From: Aurantiacibacter xanthus
Lineage (GTDB): Bacteria > Pseudomonadota > Alphaproteobacteria > Sphingomonadales > Sphingomonadaceae
Direction of reading: 5' to 3'
Length of the DNA: 41,015 bases
NCBI RefSeq assembly: GCF_003584015.1
Contig: NZ_QXFM01000078.1
Coordinates: forward strand, 1 to 41,015
A program made the position numbers and the translations under genes. Below are positions 8,724 through 17,073 of the stretch, in pieces. Positions within the stretch are counted from its first letter, which is position 1. Each line of letters begins with the position of its first letter. The notes below the pieces were generated by a model. It searched no databases, was not told the origin of the DNA, and was given only the letters and a program-made list of their open reading frames with translations.

Positions 8724-9296
8724 TCACCGAACCAATCCAATCTCGGTGAGAAAGACGGCGAGGTCTTGCTCAACAGCCGCGGCGCGATGAACGGCGTCGA
8801 GGTCCAGACGTTCGGCAAGTCGGTTGGCTGACATCCCTTTCTGATAGTCATTCCATCGCCGTCGTAACTCGCGAAGCGCCCCTGCGGTGCTTTGCGGATC
8901 AAGGCGTTCACATCCGTCGATGTGATGCAGCAACGTGGCTTCATGGCAGGGCCGTTGCCATACAAGATGAATATTCTCGCGGCGGCTTAGCTGGAAGAGA
9001 CGCTGATCACGTTCCGGGACGGCGCCGAGCCGGTCGGCATCGAGCAGCACAATCTTGCGATCATAGGGTTCGCCACGACTTTTCTGCTTCTGCGCGATCC
9101 TGCGAGCAGCCAGTTCAACGATGCCACATGGATCGCCGCCGCCAGGTTGCAGCACAACCAGATCGAGATGGACCGCAAGTTGCTGATCTTCGATCAGACG
9201 GGTGAGGAATGCTCCATAGCCGCGTTCGCTCTCTCCCTCGCAGCCGACAAACAATCGCCTGCGCTGCGGGATGCGGCGGCGTTGTGGCCGCCTCAT
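8724..9296 (-). CDS. RloB/AbiLii-like TOPRIM-type protein of a defence pair
   Basis: The 190-residue protein starts with a very basic stretch (MRRPQRRRIPQRRR). LFVGCEGESERGYGAFL follows, with the CEG.SE pattern of an RloB/TOPRIM-like nuclease fold, and then IVLLDADRLG (about 104-113), the DxD-type acidic site. RloB-like proteins are encoded with an ATPase partner in RloAB/AbiL systems. The ATGA overlap with the ATPase gene shows a two-gene operon. The last 60 residues are helical. Nuclease action is known or suspected for the family and is not shown here. Confidence 0.75.
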   Translation of the reverse strand: MRRPQRRRIPQRRRLFVGCEGESERGYGAFLTRLIEDQQLAVHLDLVVLQPGGGDPCGIVELAARRIAQKQKSRGEPYDRKIVLLDADRLGAVPERDQRLFQLSRRENIHLVWQRPCHEATLLHHIDGCERLDPQSTAGALRELRRRWNDYQKGMSANRLAERLDLDAVHRAAAVEQDLAVFLTEIGLVR

Positions 9297-10507
9297 CCGA
9301 TTTGGGGAACGGCGCCGTAGGTGCCGCTCAGATATTTGCGATAATAATTGTCGTCGCGCCGGACCGACTGGACGTCGCGCAGCGTGTAGACCTCGGTGCG
9401 ACCGCGCCGGTCCTTGGTGCAGAACAGCACTTCCTCCTTGATGAGTTCCTCCAGCAGGGAGGCGTTATGGCAGGTCATCCAAAGTTGGGCATCATGCGGA
9501 TTACGTTCCGGATCGTGGAACCAGCGCAGAATCTCAGGCAACACCAGAGGGTGGATAGCGGTGTCCAGTTCGTCGATTACCGCGAGGCCGCCGGTTTCTA
9601 ACGCTTGAAGAATGATTGGATAGATACGCAGGAACATCCGCGTGCCGTGGCTTTCCAGTACGAGCGGCATCGGACCATCATGGCCTTCATGAGTGAACAG
9701 CGCGATTGGACCGTTGGGACCGGATTCGAGTCGCATCGCCTTGATGCCGAGGTCGATCCGCTCGATCTCACGGTTGAGCGCATCGACCAGCGCCGGATTG
9801 CTAGCATAGTGGCGCACCATCTGATCCTCCAGTCCATCCTGCTTCTCGATCAGGATATTGGAGATGACGAGTGAAGCCGCCTGCCAGATGGATGTGGCGA
9901 AGGGATGCTTGAGCTGGGCAAGCGTCGAGATGACGCTTGCGTTCGGCCGCAGCACCTTCTCCAGTGCCTGCCGGTAGCCGGAAAGGCCAAAGGCGCTCGC
10001 CGCCGTCACCTTGCCGTAACGATCGCGCTCGAACAGGCGAACCTTACGCCCGGTGTCCGGCGGCCAATAATATATCGCTTCAGCCAGCACCTCCTGCGCC
10101 TGACCTGCCGCGCCGCCCAGCGTCACCTCATACGCGTACCGGCATTGTGGTCCATTCGGATCATCACTCTCGGGATCAGCAAGGCCGGCCAGCGAGACCG
10201 ACAGGCGCGTCGGCGCAGCCAAGGATGCTTCGTCATTGAAACGTTCGTAAGGCAGACGCGCACCGGGCGCGATGCTGAAGCTGTCGCGTACGAACCAGGC
10301 CACAAAAGACAGTGCGCGCAGCACCGTTGATTTGCCCGAAGCGTTTGGACCGAAGATAGCGACCACCTTGGGCGCCCGCTCCTTGGAACCCGCCCAGATT
10401 GGTGCCAACCGTTCGGGAGTGTCGGGCGCGTTTCCAGCCGCGCGCAGGTCGATGACCTGCCGCTCGCGGATGGAATAGAAGTTCTCAATGTCCAAGCTGT
10501 ATAGCAT
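9293..10507 (-). CDS. AAA ATPase (RloA/AbiLi-like) of a defence pair
   Basis: This 404-residue SMC/ABC-type ATPase of the AAA_15/AAA_21 group begins MLYSLDIENFYSIRERQVIDL, a start typical for these proteins. Walker A is GPNASGKST (53-61). Walker B with its switch region is LAVIDELDTAIHP (about 306-318), followed by WMTCHNASLLEELIKEE. Such ATPases pair with RloB-like proteins in abortive-infection or restriction-linked systems. The ATG is preceded by GAGGAG at ideal spacing; a TTG 16 codons earlier is less likely. It interrupts the usual relaxase-traG order and has its own likely promoter, so it looks like cargo. Confidence 0.78.
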   Translation of the reverse strand: MLYSLDIENFYSIRERQVIDLRAAGNAPDTPERLAPIWAGSKERAPKVVAIFGPNASGKSTVLRALSFVAWFVRDSFSIAPGARLPYERFNDEASLAAPTRLSVSLAGLADPESDDPNGPQCRYAYEVTLGGAAGQAQEVLAEAIYYWPPDTGRKVRLFERDRYGKVTAASAFGLSGYRQALEKVLRPNASVISTLAQLKHPFATSIWQAASLVISNILIEKQDGLEDQMVRHYASNPALVDALNREIERIDLGIKAMRLESGPNGPIALFTHEGHDGPMPLVLESHGTRMFLRIYPIILQALETGGLAVIDELDTAIHPLVLPEILRWFHDPERNPHDAQLWMTCHNASLLEELIKEEVLFCTKDRRGRTEVYTLRDVQSVRRDDNYYRKYLSGTYGAVPQIG

Positions 10508-10527
10508 CTGCGCCGCTCCTCGACCCA

Positions 10528-10555
10528 CAAATAGGGCATTTGTCGCCACATTCAA
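10528..10555 (-). promoter_or_regulatory. Candidate promoter of the ATPase/RloB-like operon
   Basis: On the minus strand TTGAAT (10550-10555) and TATTTG (10528-10533) are 16 bases apart, just upstream of the GAGGAG ribosome binding site. The surrounding 10508-10600 stretch is clearly richer in A and T than the flanking transfer genes, which supports a separate promoter for an acquired cassette. Confidence 0.4.
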
Positions 10556-10630
10556 CGAAAATTTGTTAAACTAGGCGCCAAATATCCTTTTTCGATCCTG
10601 TTTGACGTCAGGAAAGCAGGCCAAGATTTG

Positions 10631-12385
10631 CTACAGACCCAGGCCCCGCTGTCGGCCAAAGGTCCAATCAACCCCGCCGCCCGGCGTCATTGTCCCGGAC
10701 ACATGCTGCCCCAGATTCTGCTCCAGCGCGGGGCGCCACGGTACGAGTTGGAACCCGAGACCATTGTCGATCATGGCATAGCGGCCGGATGCGAGCGTGA
10801 CGCGCTCCCGGTAGACTCCGGCGACATGCTCCCCAGGCGCCGACGGCTGCGGCGCGAGGCCCGTCCGGCCCGCAATTTCCGTCTGCGCCCGTTGCAGCTC
10901 ACGCTCTTTCAGCGTCTTCAACAACGACCGTGCGAATACTACTCGTTGCCCGCGACGTTGGGCGAAACCCTCCCCCTCGAGATAATCGCAGCGCGCTTCC
11001 AGCGCCGAGGCCACCTCAGCGCCGAATCCGCCGCCCAGCACAGGTTGTTCGCGGGCGATCAGATTGCGATCGAGCCAGGTGACGCCATCAGCGCTGATCT
11101 GTTGGCTCAAGGTCAGATCCGAGCGCGTCGCGAGCGAATGGCGCCGCTGTCCCCTAACGTCATCCCAGGAGCGCAGCTCGACAATTGCGCCTGGCTTCGC
11201 GTCCCCGGTCATTTCGAGATCCTCGAACCGGAGATGATGGGTGCGACCATCGATGCCGTCGACCACGGCAAAGGCGCTCCCTTTGAGTTCATCATAAAGC
11301 CCGCGATCAACCAGACGGCCCACGATCGGATCGACCGGCGGAGCGAGGTGGATCGCGAAACGCGATACGTCCGGATTCGGCGTGTCCTTACCCATCGCCT
11401 TATGCATAGTCTTGATGATATCGCCGCGAACGCCGAGATCGCGCAGCTTGTCTTCCAGACCCGGCTTGATGGTCCAGGCTGCGGGACCGAGCGGATCGAC
11501 CAGGCCCAGGGCTTCGAGCTTCTGCGCGCGGCCTATCAGGAGATGCCGGTTTTGAGCTCCATGACCATTGGCGTCCGGGCGCAGATCGACAATGCCGCCA
11601 TGACGATCGGCGATATCTCTCAGCGAGCGATCGAGGCTGGTCCAGCGATCGGCCTGAACCTCGCGACCGAGTGCGGCCTGGATCTCGCGCTGTGTGCGCG
11701 GCCCCATTTCAAGGGTCACGCGGTCCTCGGCGCGATGGCGGAAGCCCTCGCGGATATAGTCCCGGCTTATGACGAGGTCGCGGCCATCGTCACCGCGACC
11801 ACGAACCAGCACATGAATATGGGGGTCGTCGGTGTTCCAGTGATCGATCGCCACCCAGTCGAGCGAGGTGCCAAGGTCGCGCTGTGCATCTGCCATCAAC
11901 TCGCGGGTAAAGGCACGCAGGTCCTCCATCTCTCTGGCGTCCTCCGGTGAGATGATGATCCGAAAATGGTGGCGGTCGTCCTCGCAGCGATCAGCAAAGG
12001 CGTTCCCGTCCGCCTGGTCGCCAGTCGCGTCGAACAGTCGGCCCGGCGCCCCGTCGCGAGTGACACCTTCGCGTTCGAGATAGCTGGCGTGCCGGGCAAG
12101 CGGCGCTGCACGATATTTGCCCCCTTGGTGCCGGACAATCCGCATCTTGACGACGACGCGTCGATCCGATGACCTGCGCGCGCGACGAGGGGCTGTCACT
12201 CGGCCGCGCCCGAAGCGGGAAGCGCCGCCCCCTTTCCGGCGAGGACTGTATGTGCGACCGCCGCGCCCGCCTTTGTTCGCCGCCCGCAGCACCTGGCCGA
12301 CGAAGGACTTCGCTTGCCGGCCTTTTGTCCCTCCGTCGCGGGGCCGTCCAGGCCTGACCTGGAACTCGTCGTCGGGGCCGCTCAT
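10631..12385 (-). CDS. rlxS: Conjugative relaxase with DUF3363 domain (VirD2/RlxS-like)
   Basis: The relaxase nicks the transfer origin and pilots the strand through the channel. The 584-residue protein has a basic, disordered first 85 residues, then HASYLEREG with a candidate catalytic Tyr near 102, then HHFRIIISPEDA. The metal-binding motif HWNTDDPHIHVLVRG follows, with His near 182, 189 and 191. The remaining two thirds match the DUF3363 architecture. MSGPDDEFQVRPGR is the family-like N-terminus. No strong ribosome binding site precedes it, so the start is less certain than the identity. Confidence 0.92.
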   Translation of the reverse strand: MSGPDDEFQVRPGRPRDGGTKGRQAKSFVGQVLRAANKGGRGGRTYSPRRKGGGASRFGRGRVTAPRRARRSSDRRVVVKMRIVRHQGGKYRAAPLARHASYLEREGVTRDGAPGRLFDATGDQADGNAFADRCEDDRHHFRIIISPEDAREMEDLRAFTRELMADAQRDLGTSLDWVAIDHWNTDDPHIHVLVRGRGDDGRDLVISRDYIREGFRHRAEDRVTLEMGPRTQREIQAALGREVQADRWTSLDRSLRDIADRHGGIVDLRPDANGHGAQNRHLLIGRAQKLEALGLVDPLGPAAWTIKPGLEDKLRDLGVRGDIIKTMHKAMGKDTPNPDVSRFAIHLAPPVDPIVGRLVDRGLYDELKGSAFAVVDGIDGRTHHLRFEDLEMTGDAKPGAIVELRSWDDVRGQRRHSLATRSDLTLSQQISADGVTWLDRNLIAREQPVLGGGFGAEVASALEARCDYLEGEGFAQRRGQRVVFARSLLKTLKERELQRAQTEIAGRTGLAPQPSAPGEHVAGVYRERVTLASGRYAMIDNGLGFQLVPWRPALEQNLGQHVSGTMTPGGGVDWTFGRQRGLGL

Positions 12386-12638
12386 CGGAGGCTGGAACCA
12401 TCGGCGCAAAAGCCCGCCAGACGCGGATTGACGAGAATTTCGGCAGTTTCACGAAAACATGCTGGCAGGCCGCTCACGGAGCCATACGAAAAACCCCCGA
12501 CCAACCAACCATCTGGACCGAGCCTGCTGGCGGTCCTTTTATCTTGCGATGCTCCCCTTATTTCCCTGCCTTCCCGGCCTCGTATGCGATAGCGAACGCC
12601 GTTGCGCCCCAGACTACGCCTGCCTGCGAGCGGGCGCC

Positions 12639-13367
12639 TCATGACGGCTGGTGACCGGAAAGAGGGACGAACAGGCTATCCTCGACTTCGGAAGGGGCTG
12701 GATCTGGTATCTCTCCGGCATCGCCCCGTGGCGCTACGGATGGCGTCGAAACTGTGCCGGACGTGACGCTGACCGGACGGGAAAAGAGCGGCGCGTGGGT
12801 CCAGGCCAGCGCATCGGCGGGCGCGCTGGCGAGCGCGCGAGCGGGCGCTCCGCCGACCATCGGCGCGAGCATGGCGAGATAGGCGCGCGTCTCTCGCGGT
12901 AGCGGGCGGCCGTTCGCCAGATGCTCATCATAGCGTCCCGGGCCAGCGTTATAGGCTGCCAGCATTGCAGTCGGATTGCCGTAACGATCGTGCAATTCAC
13001 GAAGATAGGCGGCGCCCGCGATGATGTTGTCGCGGGGGTCGTAGGGATTGCGGCCGAGACGATAACGCGCGCGAAGTTCCGCCCAGGTGCCGGGCATGAT
13101 CTGCATCAGCCCCATGGCTCCAGCGTGCGAGAGCGCGGTCACATCGCCCGCGCTCTCGACACGCATGACCGCCCATATCCAGCGCTCCGGGATACCGAAA
13201 CGACGCGATGCCTCGGCCACATGAGCGGCGATCGGCGTCACCGCGGACGACGACTGCGCCGTGGCGGTTTCGCCGCGCGCGATGGCCGTCGCCGGCGCAC
13301 TCGCAAGACTTGCGAGCAACGCCAGCGACAGCGCCCGGCGGCGCGATGTGCAGCAGCGCGGGCGCAC
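12639..13367 (-). CDS. Lytic transglycosylase, VirB1-like
   Basis: This periplasmic enzyme opens the peptidoglycan so that the transfer apparatus can pass. The 242-residue protein has a signal peptide (basic RPRCCTSRRR, then ALSLALLASLASAPATA). An SLT domain follows with catalytic Glu in MRVESAGD and the family motifs GAMGLMQIMPGTW, NIIAGAAYLREL and AAYNAGPGRYD. The C-terminal tail is Pro/Ser-rich. GTG 13367 is the best start: GGAG lies eight bases upstream and the DUF736 gene stops four bases before it. A GTG nine codons earlier is possible. Confidence 0.92.
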   Translation of the reverse strand: MRPRCCTSRRRALSLALLASLASAPATAIARGETATAQSSSAVTPIAAHVAEASRRFGIPERWIWAVMRVESAGDVTALSHAGAMGLMQIMPGTWAELRARYRLGRNPYDPRDNIIAGAAYLRELHDRYGNPTAMLAAYNAGPGRYDEHLANGRPLPRETRAYLAMLAPMVGGAPARALASAPADALAWTHAPLFSRPVSVTSGTVSTPSVAPRGDAGEIPDPAPSEVEDSLFVPLSGHQPS

Positions 13368-13371
13368 CGGA

Positions 13372-13707
13372 TCAGCTCCGATCTTCGCGGACACGCGGAC
13401 GGCTTACCGACAGGCGGAAAGCCGAACCCTCGTCGTCGGTGCGGAAGAGATGCGCGCGCAGAGTCTGGCCCGCGAACAACGGGCTTTCGATCTCCAGCGA
13501 GACATAGTCGCCCGCGCGTTCGCCGACATCCTTCCACGCAGCGCCGACTCTGGGGCCATGTTCGTCGTCGAGCAGGACGCGGAAATCCGGCGCTTTTTCT
13601 GCATCGCTCGGTTCGGCGGGAACGAGGGCGATAACCTCATCGATGCCGAACAACCGGATGCGGCCCGTATAGCCATCATCGGTGGGTTTGAAGATATTGG
13701 GTTGCAT
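13372..13707 (-). CDS. DUF736 family protein
   Basis: The 111-residue protein beginning MQPNIFKPTDDGYTGRIRLF belongs to the DUF736 family. That family is nearly always encoded beside conjugation genes in alphaproteobacterial plasmids and Tn4371-like elements. Its biochemical role is unknown. An excellent ribosome binding site (AAGGAGACTGGCA) fixes the start; the frame is open upstream but that part overlaps nothing family-like. It lies four bases before the transglycosylase start, so they are co-transcribed. Confidence 0.9.
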   Translation of the reverse strand: MQPNIFKPTDDGYTGRIRLFGIDEVIALVPAEPSDAEKAPDFRVLLDDEHGPRVGAAWKDVGERAGDYVSLEIESPLFAGQTLRAHLFRTDDEGSAFRLSVSRPRVREDRS

Positions 13708-13761
13708 TGCCAGTCTCCTTTGCTTGGCGGGGTGGAAGAGATTTCGCGGCACGGCGAACGC

Positions 13762-14259
13762 TCACATCGGCGTCGCCCGACCGATCACGGTTGCTGCGGG
13801 AAGCAGTCCGAAATAGCGGCCGTCGAGGCTGTCCTCGCGGTCGGCGTTGAGGAAGAAGAGCTGGTCGGCTGCGAGCGTTCGGCAGCCCGCCCAGACCGGC
13901 AGCGCGCGGCCAAGCCGGTCGGTCGCCTTGGCGACGGCGACGGTCCGGCCATCGATGCTTATGGTGTCGCCAGTCCGGCAAACCGTCTGTCCGGGAAGCG
14001 CCGCGACACGCTTGAGGAGTGGCAGGCCGAGCGGCAGATAACCGCCCTCGGCGAGGAACCCCGCGATATCCGGCGGCGGCATCACCACGGCAAGCGCGCC
14101 GCGCGGGACGGAGTCGCCCGTCCGCACGCGGTAGAAGCCGATCGGAACGCTCGGACTGGCATTCCAGATCAGTCGCGGCGGCGGATCGATCCACATGGAG
14201 ATCGCGATGAGATTGACCGCGACGACGGCCGCCGCGAGCGTTTTCCACGGATAGGTCAT
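13762..14259 (-). CDS. traF: S26 family signal peptidase, TraF-like
   Basis: TraF-type peptidases process and cyclise the conjugative pilin. The 165-residue protein has one N-terminal membrane helix (TLAAAVVAVNLIAISMWI). The S26 box with catalytic Ser follows (NASPSVPIGFYRV; in the family the Ser comes before xPxGxY). The Lys region is LLKRVAALPGQTV, and the C-terminal substrate-pocket stretch DSLDGRYFGLLPAATVIGRA completes the fold. The ATG overlaps the DUF2840 stop (ATGA). Its likely substrate is TrbC. Confidence 0.92.
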   Translation of the reverse strand: MTYPWKTLAAAVVAVNLIAISMWIDPPPRLIWNASPSVPIGFYRVRTGDSVPRGALAVVMPPPDIAGFLAEGGYLPLGLPLLKRVAALPGQTVCRTGDTISIDGRTVAVAKATDRLGRALPVWAGCRTLAADQLFFLNADREDSLDGRYFGLLPAATVIGRATPM

Positions 14260-14732
14260 TGCAGGGAGCCTTTGCGGGCGAGCCAGGCGCGGTGGCGCTC
14301 CAGCGTGTAGGGACGCGGCGTTTCGCGGGCGGCGAGACGATTGTGGACGTGGCGCCAATGGTCCGGCGCGGTGTCGGCGGGATCGATGTCGAGTGCGTCC
14401 ACCGCGTCGATCGCTTCGAACACGCGCTGGACCTTCGGCCAGCCGGAAAGCCGCAGCAGAATGTCGCCGCCGGGATCGACGCCGGGCACGGTCTGATAGG
14501 GTTCCCCCGGCAGGACCGCGCGCAGAATGTCGATGCGGGAAACGACCGTGCCGAAGTCGTTGGACGCCCAGCGCACGAAGGCGAATATGCTGCCAGGAGC
14601 GAAGCCGAGACGGCGACGGCGCCGGTCGAGTATCTGATCCTCGACAGGGCGTCCGAAGCGTATCCAGCGCTCGATCTTCTTCTCGATCCACAGCAGGTCG
14701 ACGCGGGTGCGATCATCGCGGGCGGCGATCAT
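14256..14732 (-). CDS. DUF2840 family protein
   Basis: This 158-residue protein resembles DUF2840 proteins, which are found between parA and traF in Tn4371-like elements and related plasmids and have no known function. Visible features are a charged N-terminus, the core FGRPVEDQILDRRRRR, a Trp/Phe-rich segment (SIFAFVRWASNDFGTV) and a basic tail. GGAG lies before the ATG, and the gene overlaps both neighbours by four bases, so the block from parA to traF is translated as one coupled unit. Confidence 0.85.
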   Translation of the reverse strand: MIAARDDRTRVDLLWIEKKIERWIRFGRPVEDQILDRRRRRLGFAPGSIFAFVRWASNDFGTVVSRIDILRAVLPGEPYQTVPGVDPGGDILLRLSGWPKVQRVFEAIDAVDALDIDPADTAPDHWRHVHNRLAARETPRPYTLERHRAWLARKGSLQ

Positions 14733-14989
14733 GGGGCGCGCTCCTGATCCTCGTCCGGGAAGGCTTCGACCAGCAGGGCGCGCAACAGATCGGCCAGCGT
14801 CAGCCCGCGCTGGAGCGCGGCGAACTTGATCCGTCTGCGCAGTTCCGGCGTCACGTCGATGGTGAGCCGCGCGGTGTTCGCGCTGCGTGATGGCGGCGTG
14901 GTTCGTTCCCGATCGCCGTCGGACACCCAGGATTCAACACCGCGCGGCCGGGCGACGAAACGCCGGGACGATTTGCCCGGACCGCTCAT
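14729..14989 (-). CDS. Ribbon-helix-helix protein downstream of ParA (ParG-like)
   Basis: The 86-residue protein has a polar, basic N-terminal half (1-38). A ribbon-helix-helix domain follows: the strand TARLTIDVTPE, then RRRIKFAALQRGLTLADLLRALLVEAF. The layout of a flexible arm plus RHH fold and the position right after parA match ParG-type centromere-binding partners of ParA. It overlaps parA and DUF2840 by ATGA. Partition function is inferred from context. Confidence 0.78.
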   Translation of the reverse strand: MSGPGKSSRRFVARPRGVESWVSDGDRERTTPPSRSANTARLTIDVTPELRRRIKFAALQRGLTLADLLRALLVEAFPDEDQERAP

Positions 14990-15624
14990 GAGAGCAGGCT
15001 CCCGACCTGCTGCGCCAAAGCGACGATTTCGCGCGCGGCGATGCTGCCCGAGTTCATTTCGGACGCGAGCCGCCCGGTTCGCAACGCATCTGCGAAGATC
15101 ACCCGCTGACCGACATGGGCCGGCAGCAGAGTCGGATCATGGTCAGCAAGGTTGTCGGCAGTGGCGCGTCCGATCAGCGTGCGCGCAGGATAGCGGTTGA
15201 GAATGAACCGCGCCGCGATCGCGGGTTTGAAGATGCGGGCCTGATCGAGCAGCGTCAGCATCTCGGCCGAAGCCCATCCGTCAAGCGGCGATGGCTGCAC
15301 CGGCAGGAGGACCAGATCGGCGGCGAGCAGAGCCGAGCGGAGCAATCCCGCGACACGGGGCGGCCCGTCGATCACCACATGGTCGACGCTGCGCGCCAGC
15401 TCCGGCGCCTCGTGGTGCAGCGTGTCGCGTGCGAGACCGACGACGCTGAACAGTCGCGGCAAGCCTTGCGACGCGCGCTCCTGGGCCCAGTCCAGCGCCG
15501 AACCCTGCGGATCGGCATCGATTAGGAGCACGCGCTTGCCGGTGATGGCCCACTGGCCAGCCAGGTGGAGCGCGAGGGTCGTCTTGCCGACGCCGCCCTT
15601 CTGATTGAGGAACGCGACGATCAT
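14986..15624 (-). CDS. parA: ParA, partition ATPase
   Basis: ParA is the Walker-type ATPase that segregates the element. The 212-residue protein is of the short (type Ib) form without an N-terminal HTH. The deviant Walker A is KGGVGKTTLA (9-18), Walker A' is VLLIDADPQGSALDW and Walker B is DHVVIDGPPR. It is followed by the RHH gene and preceded by a 178-base zone with direct and inverted repeats that may act as origin, centromere or operator. Confidence 0.94.
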   Translation of the reverse strand: MIVAFLNQKGGVGKTTLALHLAGQWAITGKRVLLIDADPQGSALDWAQERASQGLPRLFSVVGLARDTLHHEAPELARSVDHVVIDGPPRVAGLLRSALLAADLVLLPVQPSPLDGWASAEMLTLLDQARIFKPAIAARFILNRYPARTLIGRATADNLADHDPTLLPAHVGQRVIFADALRTGRLASEMNSGSIAAREIVALAQQVGSLLS

Positions 15625-15659
15625 CGCGCTTCGTCCACAGGGGCGCAGCCCGTTAGCAT

Positions 15660-15715
15660 GAATCCGAAGGATTCAGAGTTAGCAATGTTAAGGGGCGGAA
15701 TCGTGCAATGATTCC
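15660..15715. repeat. Two inverted repeats upstream of parA
   Basis: GAATCC-GAA-GGATTC (15660-15674) and GGAATC-GTGCAAT-GATTCC (15697-15715) share the GAATCC/GGATTC core in different arrangements. They lie in the less GC-rich stretch before parA on the minus strand, so they are candidate partition or autoregulatory sites for the ParA/RHH pair. Confidence 0.5.
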
Positions 15716-15734
15716 ATTGTGTTATAGGTGGTTT

Positions 15735-15798
15735 CGGTTCCTGATAGTCCGAGGATCGGGTTCCCGATCGTCCGATAGTCGCGGTTCCTGATAGTCCG
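15735..15798. repeat. Iteron-like direct repeats between repA and parA
   Basis: Three copies of a 16-base unit close to GGTTCCTGATAGTCCG start at 15736, 15759 and 15783. Copies 1 and 3 are identical over 17 bases (with the leading C); copy 2 differs at a few positions (GGTTCCCGATCGTCCG). The 23-24 base period, about two helical turns, is typical of initiator-binding iterons. They lie directly behind the repA stop codon, so RepA is the expected ligand and this may be the replication origin. Confidence 0.6.
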
Positions 15799-15802
15799 TG
15801 TC

Positions 15803-16675
15803 TCATGGCAACTTATCCACAGGCGGGTAGCCCATCCGCCGCATGACGGCGTCGAGCGGATCGATGGGGAGCGGGGTGAAGTTCAGCCGGTGGCGGCCGA
15901 GTTCGAAGGTGAGGGTCAGCCGGTATCCGGGCAGGGGTTGGCGGCGGACGATATCGCGCAATTCGAAGCTGAACCGCTTGAGCGGCGAGAGGACGCCCGA
16001 CTTCAGGTGGAGGTGAGCGACGTCGAAGCTCCACCCATGTTCCTGCCGTCCGCCATGCTTGCGGCAGATGCGATAGAGCCAGCGTTCCAGCCCGCCGGTC
16101 AGGCTGAAATAGGCGCGGTCGATGGTAAGGACGAGCGCGTGATCCAGGACCCCGGCGTAGAACCAGTCGGGAACGATCATCTCGATGCCGAGCGCGCGGC
16201 CCTTCCCGTCGAGACGCTCGCGCCATTCGTTGATCCAGGAGAAGCGATGGCGCCGCCGCTGGGTGGTTTGACGGATGCTGGTGGCAATCGTGGTCGACTG
16301 AAGCCGGTCGAGACCGGCGCGCAGCCGCTCATAGCTGGCCTTGCCGGTGCCGCGCCTTGTAAAGGTCAGGATGTCATAGGGCGTGGCGGCGATGAGGCGC
16401 GAGGTCGGCAGGCCGGCGTCGTGCGCCTCGACGATCTGGCTCGCGGCCCAGATCAGAATATCAGCATCCCATATGGTGGCCATGCCATGTTCGGGCGTCG
16501 CCTCGACCTGGATCGAGACCTCGCCCATGCGAAACTCGATCGGTGCGACCCGCTTGCTCTTGGCGAGCGAGAAGAAGGGCCAGCTCATCAGATCCTGGGC
16601 ATCGCGCGGTGCGACATCACCGCCGGCCGGGCGGAACAGGTCGAGCTGCCGGGCGGGAGCTTTGCTTAGCGACAT
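15803..16675 (-). CDS. repA: RepA, replication initiator protein A
   Basis: The 290-residue protein belongs to the replication initiator protein A (RPA) family of alphaproteobacterial plasmids and Tn4371-like elements. Recognisable stretches are QDLMSWPFFSLAKSKRVAPIEF near the N-terminus, ATPYDILTFTRRGTGKASYERL (a winged-helix region) and GGLERWLYRICRKHGG. The long start MSLSKAPARQLDLFRP is preferred because family members carry this QLDLF head. An internal ATG 29 codons later has a better ribosome binding site (AGGATCTG). The gene lies three bases after the AlpA-like gene. Confidence 0.92.
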   Translation of the reverse strand: MSLSKAPARQLDLFRPAGGDVAPRDAQDLMSWPFFSLAKSKRVAPIEFRMGEVSIQVEATPEHGMATIWDADILIWAASQIVEAHDAGLPTSRLIAATPYDILTFTRRGTGKASYERLRAGLDRLQSTTIATSIRQTTQRRRHRFSWINEWRERLDGKGRALGIEMIVPDWFYAGVLDHALVLTIDRAYFSLTGGLERWLYRICRKHGGRQEHGWSFDVAHLHLKSGVLSPLKRFSFELRDIVRRQPLPGYRLTLTFELGRHRLNFTPLPIDPLDAVMRRMGYPPVDKLP

Positions 16676-16678
16676 GGA

Positions 16679-16942
16679 TTATCGCCCGCGCGTCCCGCTG
16701 GCGTGCCGCCTTGTCGTGGCCAGGCCGGGTCCCGGATCGGATGTCGAGCGCCGCATCCCGGCCGCCGCCCACTCGTCGATGTCGGCAACCGTGTAGACGA
16801 TGCGTCCGCCGAGCTTGTGGTAGATGGGGCCGGTTCCGAAGCAGCGATGTTTCTCCAGGGTGCGCGGCGAGAGGCCCAGACGCTTCGCAGCATCGGGTGT
16901 TCGCAGAAAGCGCGGCGCAGTGTCTGGGGCGTCAGGCTGCAT
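16679..16942 (-). CDS. AlpA-like helix-turn-helix regulator
   Basis: The 87-residue protein has a MerR/excisionase-type helix-turn-helix: FLRTPDAAKRLGLSPRTLEKHRCFGTGPIYHKLGGRIVY followed by DIDEWAAAG (given here as the region at about residues 11-60). Such proteins precede repA in this family of elements and are thought to be regulators. The start has GGAGACCGATC before the ATG. It runs into repA with three bases between them, so the two form an operon. Confidence 0.85.
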   Translation of the reverse strand: MQPDAPDTAPRFLRTPDAAKRLGLSPRTLEKHRCFGTGPIYHKLGGRIVYTVADIDEWAAAGMRRSTSDPGPGLATTRRHASGTRGR

Positions 16943-17073
16943 GATCGGTCTCCGTCGAAGCGCGGGCCACGAGGGCAAGGCGCGTGGTGCTGGAGACAAG
17001 GCTGGCGTATGCCGCCTATGCCGGGAGAGAGGGTAAAATAAGCCTGCGGGAAATGTCGCACCGGCGTAGAGCG

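Noticed and set aside
12386-12638. Possible oriT in the gap before the relaxase gene
   Set aside because: I could not find a recognisable nic consensus with an adjacent inverted repeat; position alone is not enough.
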